DNA of 22,488 bases, from positions 1 to 22,488 of the forward strand of contig JAFGPZ010000191.1 of assembly GCA_016935935.1 (NCBI GenBank), read 5' to 3'. Shown piece after piece: positions 15,433 through 22,488 of this stretch. Under the pieces are notes generated by a model. That model was given only the letters and a program-made list of their open reading frames with translations, did no database searches and was not told the DNA's origin. Within the stretch, counting starts at the first letter, position 1. Each line of letters starts with the position of its first letter. The DNA is from Deltaproteobacteria bacterium (GTDB lineage Bacteria; Desulfobacterota; Syntrophia; Syntrophales; UBA2210). Both the position numbers and the translations under genes were made by a program.

Positions 15433-16260
15433 TTACATATCGAAGCCGCCAGCCACGAGAAGAATCTGACCCGATACATAGTCAGACAGGGGTGATGCGA
15501 AAAACAGAATTGGCCGTGCCGCTTCATCGGCTGTTCCTGCACGTCCCAGAGGAATCGCAGCTTTGAAACCCTGAAGGCCCGATTTGGGAACTCCGATGGC
15601 AATCTTCTGACCCTCGCGTTCGATGAACTCTCCTTTTTCCTTTTCCTGGGTAAGCCGCGTTTCAATGAATCCATAGGCAATACAGTTCACATTGACATTG
15701 TATCGACCCCACTCCTTAGCCAAGGTCTTTGTCATACCGATGAGCCCCGATTTCGCCGACGAATAGTTGACCTGCCCCGGATTGCCCGCCGTACCCGCAA
15801 TAGAAGAGATGTTCACCACTTTTCTCATCACTACGTTGCCGGCCTCCCGCTCCGCTTTAGAACTTTCACGGATTATGGGAGCAGCCGCTCTCAGGATTCG
15901 GAAGGGAGCCTTGAGGTGAACATTGTGGATTGCGTCCCATTGCTGATCCGGCATATTATGGATCATGCTGTCCCAAGTATATCCCGCAGCATTCACGATA
16001 ACATCTATACCGCCAAAGGAATCGACTGCCGCCTGGACGATCATTTCCGGCACATCGTCAGCCGTAATATCACCAGCTATGGCAACAGCTTCACCACCCG
16101 TTTTCTTGATAGCTTCGACTGTCTCATTCGCCGGGCCTTCATCAAGGTCGCATACGACAACCTTGCCTCCGTCCTGGGCAAACAAAAGACACGCGGCCTG
16201 CGCAATTCCTCTTCCACCACCAGTAACGACACATACTTTTCCTTCAAGCATTTTCTCCAC
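15433..16260 (-). CDS. FabG-like short-chain dehydrogenase (3-hydroxyacyl-CoA dehydrogenase), module B
   Basis: A 275-residue SDR. The nucleotide site is VTGGGRGIA (12-20) with D38/D40 after the second strand, favouring NAD. The catalytic residues are a serine in NISSIAG (152/153), Y166 and K170 (VNYSSAKSG). It ends with SDYVSGQILLVAGGFDM, the usual FabG-type C-terminus. The likely job is oxidation of the (R)-3-hydroxyacyl-CoA made by the MaoC pair upstream. The start is a GTG at 16258-16260, supported by AAAGGAG seven bases before it; an inner ATG three codons later has no such site. A run TTACTTACTT at about 16293-16302, just upstream, resembles one arm of the palindrome at 20390-20408. FabG-type annotations are broad, so the direction and substrate are inference. 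Confidence 0.88.
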   Translation of the reverse strand: MEKMLEGKVCVVTGGGRGIAQAACLLFAQDGGKVVVCDLDEGPANETVEAIKKTGGEAVAIAGDITADDVPEMIVQAAVDSFGGIDVIVNAAGYTWDSMIHNMPDQQWDAIHNVHLKAPFRILRAAAPIIRESSKAEREAGNVVMRKVVNISSIAGTAGNPGQVNYSSAKSGLIGMTKTLAKEWGRYNVNVNCIAYGFIETRLTQEKEKGEFIEREGQKIAIGVPKSGLQGFKAAIPLGRAGTADEAARPILFFASPLSDYVSGQILLVAGGFDM

Positions 16261-16359
16261 TGTTGTTCTCCTTTTGAATAATATATTTATAACTTACTTA
16301 CTTTGCGACGTAATATTTTCTTCTTTCATAGTATTTATTTAAAATTATGTAGTATTATC

Positions 16360-16791
16360 TCATTGTTTTACAGGTAACATCGCTTCAAAAAAACCGGAAA
16401 TGAGCACTTCATCCTTCTGGTTCTTGGCCACTACATCACACAATACTACCTTCATATCTCCGTCCTCTTTCTTTTCCCTGACAGAGCCGGTAACAGTTAC
16501 GATATCACCCGGTCGTGTCATGCCGGCAAATCGAACACTGAACTTCTTGAGATACTTTTTGGGAACCCAATCCGTGATAGCTTGCCCTACAAACCCCATG
16601 ATGAGCATCCCATGGGCAATCTGTCCGCCAATACCGGCAGCCTTGCCAATTTCCGGATCGGTGTGAAGGGGATTGAAATCTCCAGACGCACCGGCATATC
16701 GCACCAGTTGCACCTTATCTACTGGATCTTTCACCAGAACAGGAATAGCATCGCCAACATTAATATCATCAAAATAGATTTCTTTCGTCAT
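16360..16791 (-). CDS. MaoC-like (R)-specific enoyl-CoA hydratase, catalytic subunit
   Basis: A 143-residue single hotdog protein with the hydratase-2 motif YAGASGDFNPLHTDPE. D38, N40 and H43 are the expected catalytic and supporting residues. It would hydrate trans-2-enoyl-CoA to (R)-3-hydroxyacyl-CoA. The ribosome binding site, TAGGAGGT, overlaps the TAG stop of the preceding MaoC-N gene and lies seven bases before the ATG, so the two are translationally coupled. They probably form a HadAB-like heterodimer in which this is the active half. It is followed by the FabG-like SDR after about 100 bases. The substrate is unknown; such pairs also occur in steroid side-chain and fatty-acid pathways. 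Confidence 0.9.
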   Translation of the reverse strand: MTKEIYFDDINVGDAIPVLVKDPVDKVQLVRYAGASGDFNPLHTDPEIGKAAGIGGQIAHGMLIMGFVGQAITDWVPKKYLKKFSVRFAGMTRPGDIVTVTGSVREKKEDGDMKVVLCDVVAKNQKDEVLISGFFEAMLPVKQ

Positions 16792-16803
16792 TGTTAATAC
16801 CTC

Positions 16804-17250
16804 CTATTTCCTTTCCACAAGGAGAGTTGTTGACTTCAATACGGGCTCGTTTCTCTGATTCGTATACATAATCTCCAGGGTCACGAGATCCATATCACCG
16901 GCCTTTCCCGATTTTGTATCTGCTCCGGCTATTTTCATTGTCCCCGTGAGGATATCACCGGGATAAATTTCCTGGAAATACTCATAAGTCTCTTCCCCGT
17001 GGAGTACTTTCGTGAAATTGATCTTCATGTCTTTTACTACTTTGAAAAGAACGTTGGTCCACATAATTGGTACTGTAATAAATGTGGGAGAAGCAGCAAC
17101 ATCACTGAAGCCCTTTTCCGCAGCTTTCTCTTTATCCACATATACGGGATTGTTGTCCCCAATTGCCTGTACTAGTTCACGAATTTTCCCCCTTTCAACT
17201 TCCCACATGAATGAAGGATACTCCTTCCCGACCAATGATTTATCAGCCAT
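16804..17250 (-). CDS. FAS1-like/MaoC N-terminal dehydratase domain protein, probably the non-catalytic partner
   Basis: A 148-residue hotdog protein of the MaoC-N (FAS1-like dehydratase, HadA-type) family. It carries VLHGEETYEYFQEIYPGD (about 83-100), the family hallmark, and SPTFITVPIMW. At the position of the hydratase motif it reads AIGDNNPVYVD, so D32 and N34 are kept but the catalytic histidine is replaced by Y37. Half-sites like this usually shape the acyl-binding pocket while the partner subunit does the chemistry. The start ATG at 17248-17250 follows AAGGAGGTAATATA, a very strong site. The catalytic MaoC gene starts 12 bases after its stop. A hairpin (17292-17312) sits just upstream. 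Confidence 0.85.
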   Translation of the reverse strand: MADKSLVGKEYPSFMWEVERGKIRELVQAIGDNNPVYVDKEKAAEKGFSDVAASPTFITVPIMWTNVLFKVVKDMKINFTKVLHGEETYEYFQEIYPGDILTGTMKIAGADTKSGKAGDMDLVTLEIMYTNQRNEPVLKSTTLLVERK

Positions 17251-17291
17251 TATATTACCTCCTTAAAAATTTTATTATTTAAAGCAACGTC

Positions 17292-17322
17292 GCTGGTTTC
17301 GAACAAACCAGCATATTTTTTC
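17292..17322 (+). terminator. Hairpin plus T-run, terminator-like on the plus strand
   Basis: GCTGGTTT (17292-17299), loop CGAAC and AAACCAGC (17305-17312) form a perfect 8-bp stem, followed on the plus strand by ATATTTTTTC. By shape it is a Rho-independent terminator for plus-strand transcripts, although no plus-strand gene precedes it. On the minus strand it lies between the racemase-like gene and the MaoC pair with only AT-rich sequence after it, so it may act there as an attenuator or processing site. Confidence 0.5.
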
Positions 17323-17365
17323 ATAGCAGTTCAATCAGCTATAAATCGCTTGCGCACTTTACCAA

Positions 17366-18547
17366 TTAGTTAAAAACACCATTCTTTTCAAACCCGTAAA
17401 AATCCTCTTCCGAATACCCCAGTTCCATGATCACATCCTTCTTATGGGTTCCCGAGGCCACTCCCGCCGTTGTATATTCCATCCGGCTCTCGGAAAACTT
17501 TATGGGATTACCTATCTGGCGTGTTTTGCCCCCATCCGGAAGATCCACCTCTACCAACAGTTCACGCTCTTCCACATGTTTGCTGCTCAATACTTCAGAA
17601 AGAGTCAATACTGGTCCCACGCAGGCATCCACACCCTCAAAGACAGCAACCCATTCATCGCGTGTCTTCGTTTTGAATATCTGCCGTATCTCCGTTTTTA
17701 CCTGTCCGATATCTTTTGTCTCAATACCTCCTGATATCAGGTCGGGACGATTGATTGCGGTGCAGAATGCCGCGAAGAACTGCGGCTCCAGACCGCCGAA
17801 ACTTATATGCCTCCCATCCTTGGTCTCATAATAATCATAGAGAGTTCCGCCATTTAACAAGAGACCATCCCGATGAGGTTCTTTCCCGTCTACGAGAAAA
17901 CAGGCACCATAAATAGCATTGAATGCAATCATGCCATCGGTCATGGAGATGTCGATATACTGCCCTTTTCCCGTTTCTTTCCTGTTGATAACTGCTGCAA
18001 GAATTCCTATCACCGCATTATATGAACCCGAGGCAACATCTGCAATCTGCATTCCCGAAAGAACCGGTCCCGACTCCTTTCTGCCCGAATATGACATGAT
18101 ACCCGAAAAGGACAGGTAGTTGATATCATGCCCGCCTTTTTTATGGAGCGGCCCCGTCTGGCCGTATCCGGTAATTGAGCAGTAAATAATGGCGGGATTT
18201 ACCTCTTTCAATCTGTCATAGCCCAGACCGAGCCTAGCCATGACACCCGGGCGAAACCCTTCAACAACGATATCGTAATCGGCGACAAGCTGACTGACAA
18301 TCTCTACTGCATCAGGATGCTTTAAATTAAGGCTCATTGACCGCTTACCTCTGCACAGATAAGCTGTTGCCGCAGATAGTTTTGTATTCGGGACAAACGG
18401 TGGAATAAGGTCTGCAAGATCGGGCCTTGAGCCCGAGGTAATTTTTAATACCTCGGCCCCCAGATCAGCAATGCACAGCGTGGCATAAGGACCGGGAAGA
18501 AGAGTAGTAAAATCCAAAACCTTTAATCCTTTCAGTGGTCCTGACAT
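17366..18547 (-). CDS. CaiB/BaiF family III protein, alpha-methylacyl-CoA racemase-like
   Basis: A 393-residue protein of the family III CoA-transferase/racemase superfamily (VLDFTTLLPGPYATLCIADLGAE fold start, split here as residues 10-32). The racemase residues known from Mycobacterium MCR are all aligned and present: H140 in GGHDINYLSFSG, D170 in QIADVASGSY, and E254 in FGGLEPQFF. GGHDINYL and GLEPQFF are characteristic of alpha-methylacyl-CoA racemases rather than formyl- or succinyl-CoA transferases. It would epimerise 2-methylacyl-CoA so that a stereospecific dehydrogenase can act. The start ATG at 18545-18547 follows AAGGGGGTG. It lies between the broken ligase and the MaoC pair, suggesting a pathway for methyl-branched acids. 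A CoA-transferase role remains possible. Confidence 0.85.
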   Translation of the reverse strand: MSGPLKGLKVLDFTTLLPGPYATLCIADLGAEVLKITSGSRPDLADLIPPFVPNTKLSAATAYLCRGKRSMSLNLKHPDAVEIVSQLVADYDIVVEGFRPGVMARLGLGYDRLKEVNPAIIYCSITGYGQTGPLHKKGGHDINYLSFSGIMSYSGRKESGPVLSGMQIADVASGSYNAVIGILAAVINRKETGKGQYIDISMTDGMIAFNAIYGACFLVDGKEPHRDGLLLNGGTLYDYYETKDGRHISFGGLEPQFFAAFCTAINRPDLISGGIETKDIGQVKTEIRQIFKTKTRDEWVAVFEGVDACVGPVLTLSEVLSSKHVEERELLVEVDLPDGGKTRQIGNPIKFSESRMEYTTAGVASGTHKKDVIMELGYSEEDFYGFEKNGVFN

Positions 18548-18696
18548 AGGTCAAACACCCCCTTACGAAATGTATTCAGAATATGTGGACGATTTATGGT
18601 AATGATGCCTATACAATCTTCATTGCGTATCAGTATGAGCTTCTCCGACATTGTTTCCCCTCTAATTTCTTAACTGTATTTTTGTTTGATAACTTA

Positions 18697-20238
18697 TTAA
18701 GTGGTAAATTCTTCCACGAGCATGTATTTTTGTACTTTCCCCGTGGGCGTTCGGGGGAGCTTTCCCTCCATCCATATGATCCGCTTGGGAACTTTGAAGC
18801 CAGCGATCTTTCCCTTGTAATAAGCAATAATTTCTCCTTCCGATATTTTTTCCTCCGGATTTCTCACAATCACTGCTGTCACTGCCTCACCCCAAGTATC
18901 GTCCGGAAGTCCGATTACTGAACAGTCAGCAACTGAAGGATGTGTCATGAGCACATTTTCAACTTCTACGGAAAATACATTTTGTCCGCCAGTCACGATC
19001 ATGTCTTTTGTCCGTCCCGAAAGAAAAATATACCCTTCCTCATCTACATAGCCGAGATCGCCAGTATAAACCCACCCGTCCTTAAAGGTCTCTTTTGTTT
19101 GCTCTTCATTTTTAAAATACGCCGAAGTAGCGCTCAATGCCCTGGCAATAATTTCCCCTACAGTACCGCTCGGCACGTCATTTCCAAATGCATCAATAAT
19201 GCGAACATCTGCCCATGGAGACGTTTTTCCTATTGATCCTTGTGATTTTTCCTTGTCATCGAGATCGGCATTGATAATCATTCCGGTTTCCTGCAAGCCG
19301 TAAAATTCATAGATATTGGGACATAGATGTTCTTTAACCGCTGTTTGCATAGCAGAAGGAAAAACGGCACCAGCAAACACAAGAGCTCTTAGAGAGGACA
19401 TATCATATGTTTCTAGCTCGGGAATTGAAAGAATGAAATTGGCCATGGCTGGGACCCAATTTGAAATTGTCACTTTTTCTGATGAAATCAACTCCAGAAC
19501 AATTTTGGGGTCGAAGTTTACAATGACATTCTTAGCGCCGTTATAGATTTCAGCCGCGCTCCATGCATAGCCTACCCTGCCGAACATTGGGAATACCGTA
19601 AGAATTACATCATCTTTCGTAACACGAAACATAGTTGTTACATCGATTATGCCTCCAGCATTATTATAATGGGTCAAAAAATACGATTTGGGAAGACCCG
19701 TCGTCCCTGAAGTAAGATTCATGTAATAAGCATTCTCTTCATCAATTTCCTCATTCGGTTCTCCATTCGCCGATTTTTCAACCAATTCTTCATAAGATAA
19801 GGCATAATCAGGTATGTTGTCACCAAAGCCAATGATGGTTGTTACATTTGTTAGTTCTTTCTTTACCATTGAAGCGGCTTCGCTAAACATTGTATCGTAG
19901 ATTAACGCTTTTGATCCGGCATGATCCATCATTTGCACAATCTCCCTGGGCGTAAGACGTTAATTTAAAGGGAGTCCAATGATTCCACTCTTAGCGAGAG
20001 CAAAATAATATTCCACAATTTCAGCCCGGTTTGTCGAGAGAATAGCAACAATATCACCTTTTTTTAAGCCCATATTCATAAGCCCGTTGGTGAGTCGGTT
20101 GGTACGCTCATTGAGTTCCCTATAGGAAAACCTACGCCCCGTCGAAGTGCAGTAAAGCGCTTCTTTATCTTGAAATCGATTTGCCGCGTTCCTGAGCAAC
20201 TTACCAATAGACATCGTACCATATGCTTTCTGTTTCAT
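18697..20238 (-). pseudogene. Acyl-CoA ligase interrupted by one in-frame TAA
   Basis: A 513-codon frame encodes an AMP-forming ligase but contains a single TAA at 19960-19962 (codon 93). Residues 1-92 end GIIGLPLN and the frame resumes RLTPREIVQMM, so the stop replaces the tyrosine normally found in 'PLN-Y-RLTPEE'; no frameshift is involved. The rest is intact: P-loop LTSGTTGLPKS (serine instead of the usual last glycine), FYGLQETG, YTGDLGYVDEEGYIFLSGR, and the catalytic lysine in PRTPTGKVQKY. The good conservation elsewhere means the mutation is recent, is a sequencing error, or is read through. A GTG at 19936-19938 could restart a 413-residue protein lacking the first 100 residues. The start at 20236-20238 follows AAAAGGGATGGG. 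It is the first gene after the operator-like promoter. Confidence 0.85.
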
Positions 20239-20389
20239 ATTTACCCATCCCTTTTGAATAGCAGTGAAACAAATTTAATAATGTTATTATTTTTATACCC
20301 TTATCTCAGAAATTCTCCCGCCCTTTAATGATGCTCATATTCATATTAACCATCCTTTTAGTAGTCATAAATCATTTCACTAATCATTA

Positions 20390-20428
20390 AAGTAAGTATT
20401 ACTTACTTATTTTTCCTGTTATTGTCAA
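20390..20428 (-). promoter_or_regulatory. Promoter with an overlapping perfect palindrome (candidate TetR/FadR-type operator)
   Basis: On the minus strand TTGACA (20423-20428) is a consensus -35 element. Fourteen bases further begins AAGTAAGTATTACTTACTT (20390-20408), a perfect 9+1+9 palindrome covering the expected -10 and start region. The -10 sequence itself is weak. It lies about 150 bases upstream of the ligase start, and a TetR-type gene is encoded in the same direction 1.7 kb upstream. The arrangement is typical of repression by promoter occlusion. No search for other copies beyond this window was possible. Confidence 0.6.
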
Positions 20429-20448
20429 TCTTTTTTTTCATAAATTTA

Positions 20449-20463
20449 GTCGCCCCTGAAAAA
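20449..20463. repeat. Left terminal inverted repeat of the insertion sequence
   Basis: GTCGCCCCTGAAAAA matches the reverse complement of 21881-21895 except at two positions. Confidence 0.65.
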
Positions 20464-20546
20464 ATTGTATAAGGTATTAATATAATTGATCAATAATATT
20501 TTTTAGTGTATATTAGATTGCAAGAAGAGGGGAGAATTCTTGGAAT

Positions 20547-21870
20547 ATGAAGCCGAAGAAGGGAAGGATCACACCAGGGCTACCTGTTTAAAGTGTTTCT
20601 GAAGGATATCATATCGGAAAGTCATCCGTTGGTGAAACTGGCTTATGGGGTGAAGTGGGAAGTATTCGAGGACAAACTGGCTGATACGTTCAACGAGGAC
20701 ACTGGGAGACCTGGGCTGCCGGTGAGGCTGATGGTAGGACTTCAGTACCTGAAGTACACCTATGGATTGAGTGATGAGGCTATTGTTGAGGCATGGGTGG
20801 AGAACCCCTACTGGCAGTACTTCTGTGGAGGGATTTACTTTGAGCATACTTTTCCGATCGATCCGTCGAGCATGACGCGGTGGAGGGCTCGGCTGAACGA
20901 TGCCGGGCTGGAGGAGCTGCTGTCAGAGACGATCCGGGCAGGACTTCGGGGAGGATTTATCCGTAAGGCTGAACTGAAGCGGATGAATGTGGATACTACG
21001 GTACAGTAGAAAGAGATCCGGTATCCAACGGATGCAAGATTGTATGATCGTATACGAGAGAGGTTGGTAGCATCTGCTGATGTACGGGGAATAGAGTTGC
21101 GACAGAGCTATGTTCGGAAAAGCAAGCAGTGCCTGCATCGGCAGAGCGGATATGCCCGGGCAAAGCAGTACAAGCGGGCCATGAAAGAGACGCGGAAGAT
21201 AAAGACTTACCTCGGGCGTGTTACCCGTGATATTGAGCGCAAAGCTGGTAGAGTTGACAACGAATTACAGGAACTGCTGAACCTCTCACACCGGCTTCTT
21301 ATTCAGGAACGTAAAGACAAGAACAAGCTGTATTCGGTTCATGAAACTGCGGTGGAATGTATCAGCAAGGGCAAGGTACACAAGCGGTATGAGTTTGGCT
21401 GCAAGTTGGGAATTGCAACAACGGCCTGGCATAACTGGGCTGTGGCCTCTGTTGCTTTCCATGGGAATCCCTATGAAGGACATACACTTAAGCACACACT
21501 GGATCAAGTGAATCGGGTGACGGGGATTAAGCCCCTTCAGGCAGCATGCGATATGGGTTATCGAGGACATGATTACGAAGGAGACTGCAGGATACTGATC
21601 TCTAATCGCTATCGTAAGAAGGTACCTGCATCCATCAGGAGGTGGTGGAAACGGCGATCAGCGGTAGAGCCGATAATCGGTCACATGAAGCACGAACATG
21701 GGATGGAGCGCAATCGTCTCAAGGGCACACAGAGAGACTCCATAAATGCACTTCTGAGTGCATGTGGATACAACATGCGCAAGTTACTGCGTGCCATCGC
21801 CCGATTTTTTGCCCATATTTTCGGATGGCTGTTTTCGTCAACCCAGTGCCAGAGTTCTTCCTATGTATAA
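20547..21870 (+). pseudogene. IS5-family (DDE) transposase with a frameshift and an amber stop
   Basis: The protein-like frame runs from about 20548 to the TAA at 21868-21870 and resembles IS5/IS1182-like transposases (RPGLPVRLMVGLQYLKYTYG, ENPYWQYFCGG, DPSSMTRWRARL). The DDE residues are visible: the first Asp in NVDTTVQ, the second in AACDMGYRGHD, and the Glu in RRSAVEPIIGHMKHEHGMER. Two lesions are seen. First, the ATG at 20547 gives MKPKKGRITP, the usual start for this group, but an extra G in GGG (20577-20579) shifts the frame before YLFKVFLKD. Second, TAG at 21007-21009 stands where a glutamate or similar residue follows VDTTVQ. A GTG at 20593 could start a 138-residue N-terminal piece only. 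The element is probably immobile unless helped by another copy. Confidence 0.82.
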
Positions 21871-21880
21871 AAATATGAGG

Positions 21881-21895
21881 TTTTTCAGGATCGAC
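21881..21895. repeat. Right terminal inverted repeat of the insertion sequence
   Basis: TTTTTCAGGATCGAC begins 11 bases after the transposase stop and pairs with 20449-20463. Confidence 0.65.
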
Positions 21896-22023
21896 GAATT
21901 TATTCAAAAGAACTTGACCTTAACCTTTAGGAGGATTTTCACAAATGTTTGCTCGGGTATAACATGGAGGATTCTCTGACAGCTGCTATCTGATCATAAA
22001 ACCTTCGGAAAGGGGCCTCTTTG

Positions 22024-22038
22024 TCAGATCGGATCTGA
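22024..22038. repeat. 15-bp perfect palindrome downstream of the TetR gene
   Basis: TCAGATCGGATCTGA is perfect around a central G. It sits about 45 bases beyond the regulator's stop and about 130 bases outside the insertion sequence. No role is evident. Confidence 0.35.
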
Positions 22039-22081
22039 GTTACTACACCTTATTTCAAATGATGACCTGCTGTCCCGTTTT

Positions 22082-22488
22082 TTAATCTTTTTTTCTTATA
22101 CCAGCAAATATTATATCACAAATATTTTCAGTGAAATCATCAACAGAAAACTCTCTATCAAAAATAATGTTTGGCAAACATACATGCTCGATCGCACCCA
22201 GAATTACCTGTTTAATGGTCCATGCTGAAATATTTTCATTGATTTCACCATTCTTAATACCTTCTTCAACAATATCTTTGAAAAGGTGCGTGTATTCTTT
22301 TACGATGAAGTATGTCGAACTATCAAAATAGCTGGGGTGTGATCGTGCTTCTATAAGAATAATTCTCGCATATACTCTTTCTGTATCGTAAACATTGATA
22401 TGTTCCCAGATGAGTTTTCTCAATTTATTTTGTGCACCCTTTATTCCCTTTAATCCTGATTGCATGTTATCAAGGTATTTTCTATGAA
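22082..22488 (-). CDS. TetR/AcrR-family transcriptional regulator, C-terminal part
   Basis: The frame is open to the window edge, so the 5' end with the expected helix-turn-helix is not visible; an internal ATG at 22463-22465 is not the likely start. The ~134 residues are alpha-helical in character, with IWEHINVYDTERVYARIILI, YFIVKEYTHLFKDIVEEGI and NISAWTIKQVILGAIEHV. These fit the ligand-binding domain of TetR proteins, particularly those near fatty-acid genes, whose ligands are often acyl-CoAs. It is in the same direction as the ligase-racemase-MaoC series and was probably its immediate upstream neighbour before the insertion sequence arrived. The palindrome at 20390-20408 is its candidate operator. 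The family call is moderate because the DNA-binding domain is missing from view. Confidence 0.65.
   Translation of the reverse strand, partial: HRKYLDNMQSGLKGIKGAQNKLRKLIWEHINVYDTERVYARIILIEARSHPSYFDSSTYFIVKEYTHLFKDIVEEGIKNGEINENISAWTIKQVILGAIEHVCLPNIIFDREFSVDDFTENICDIIFAGIRKKD

Larger units (their letters stand above)
20449..21895 (+). mobile_element. IS5-like insertion sequence, about 1.45 kb
   Basis: The ends are defined by imperfect inverted repeats: GTCGCCCCTGAAAAA (20449-20463) and TTTTTCAGGATCGAC (21881-21895, reverse complement GTCGATCCTGAAAAA), which agree at 13 of 15 positions. AATTTA occurs immediately outside the left end (20443-20448) and one base outside the right end (21897-21902), a possible target duplication. 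The element encodes one DDE transposase (damaged) in the plus direction, opposite to the catabolic genes. It lies between the TetR gene and the ligase promoter. The exact ends are uncertain by a base or two. Confidence 0.75.

Noticed and set aside
20593..21870. Amber (TAG) in the transposase read as pyrrolysine or another recoded residue
   Set aside because: TAG is used as an ordinary stop by several intact genes here (for example the HSD10-like SDR, the PrpE-like ligase, the LCAD-type dehydrogenase and the module B thiolase), the broken ligase has TAA instead, and the transposase has a separate frameshift. Simple decay explains it.
1..22488. tRNA, rRNA, CRISPR or phage features
   Set aside because: No cloverleaf-like segment, repeat-spacer array or phage gene was recognised on either strand.

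Overview
The window looks like a piece of the chromosome of an anaerobic, fatty-acid- or hydrocarbon-degrading bacterium. A Desulfobacterota (deltaproteobacterial) sulfate reducer or syntroph is my best guess. This rests on the overall gene set: many CoA-thioester enzymes, SCP2-type thiolases with DUF35 partners, a MaoC pair, family III CoA-transferase-like proteins and a propionate/acetate-activating ligase. No marker gene is present, so the taxonomy is inference.

Layout. A C-terminal fragment of an enolase-superfamily enzyme (1-214, + strand) and a decayed IS256-type transposase tail (383-622) form the left edge. From about 0.75 to 20.2 kb almost every gene is on the minus strand, so transcription runs right to left. 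In transcription order these are: a TetR-type regulator (22082-22488, cut by the window end); an IS5-like insertion sequence (20449-21895) with a damaged transposase; a promoter with a perfect 19-bp palindrome; an acyl-CoA ligase broken by one in-frame TAA; an alpha-methylacyl-CoA racemase-like protein; a non-catalytic plus catalytic MaoC hydratase pair; a FabG-like SDR; an HMG-CoA-synthase-like/DUF35 fusion that lacks the catalytic cysteine; an SCP2-type thiolase; an LCAD-type acyl-CoA dehydrogenase; a remnant of a ligase N-terminus; a second CoA ligase; a small hotdog thioesterase; a PrpE-like propionyl/acetyl-CoA synthetase; an acetate/succinate permease; an HSD10-like SDR; a crotonase; a second acyl-CoA dehydrogenase; a second thiolase; and a free-standing DUF35 protein.

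How the genes work together. There are two nearly complete beta-oxidation modules. Module A (0.75-5.6 kb) is acyl-CoA dehydrogenase, crotonase, HSD10-like dehydrogenase, thiolase and free DUF35. Module B (11.3-20.2 kb) is ligase, racemase-like protein, MaoC pair, FabG-like dehydrogenase, thiolase with an HMGCS-like/DUF35 partner, and LCAD-type dehydrogenase. Module A would use (S)-3-hydroxyacyl-CoA and module B (R)-3-hydroxyacyl-CoA. The racemase-like protein and the HSD10-like enzyme both point to methyl-branched substrates. The middle block (5.7-11 kb) supplies acid uptake, CoA activation and thioester release.

The points most worth a second look are the HMGCS-like/DUF35 fusion without its nucleophile, translationally coupled to a thiolase; the palindrome over the ligase promoter with an IS between it and the TetR gene; and a pair of ~50-bp imperfect direct repeats in front of the thioesterase and the CoA synthetase. 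No tRNA, rRNA or CRISPR array was seen.
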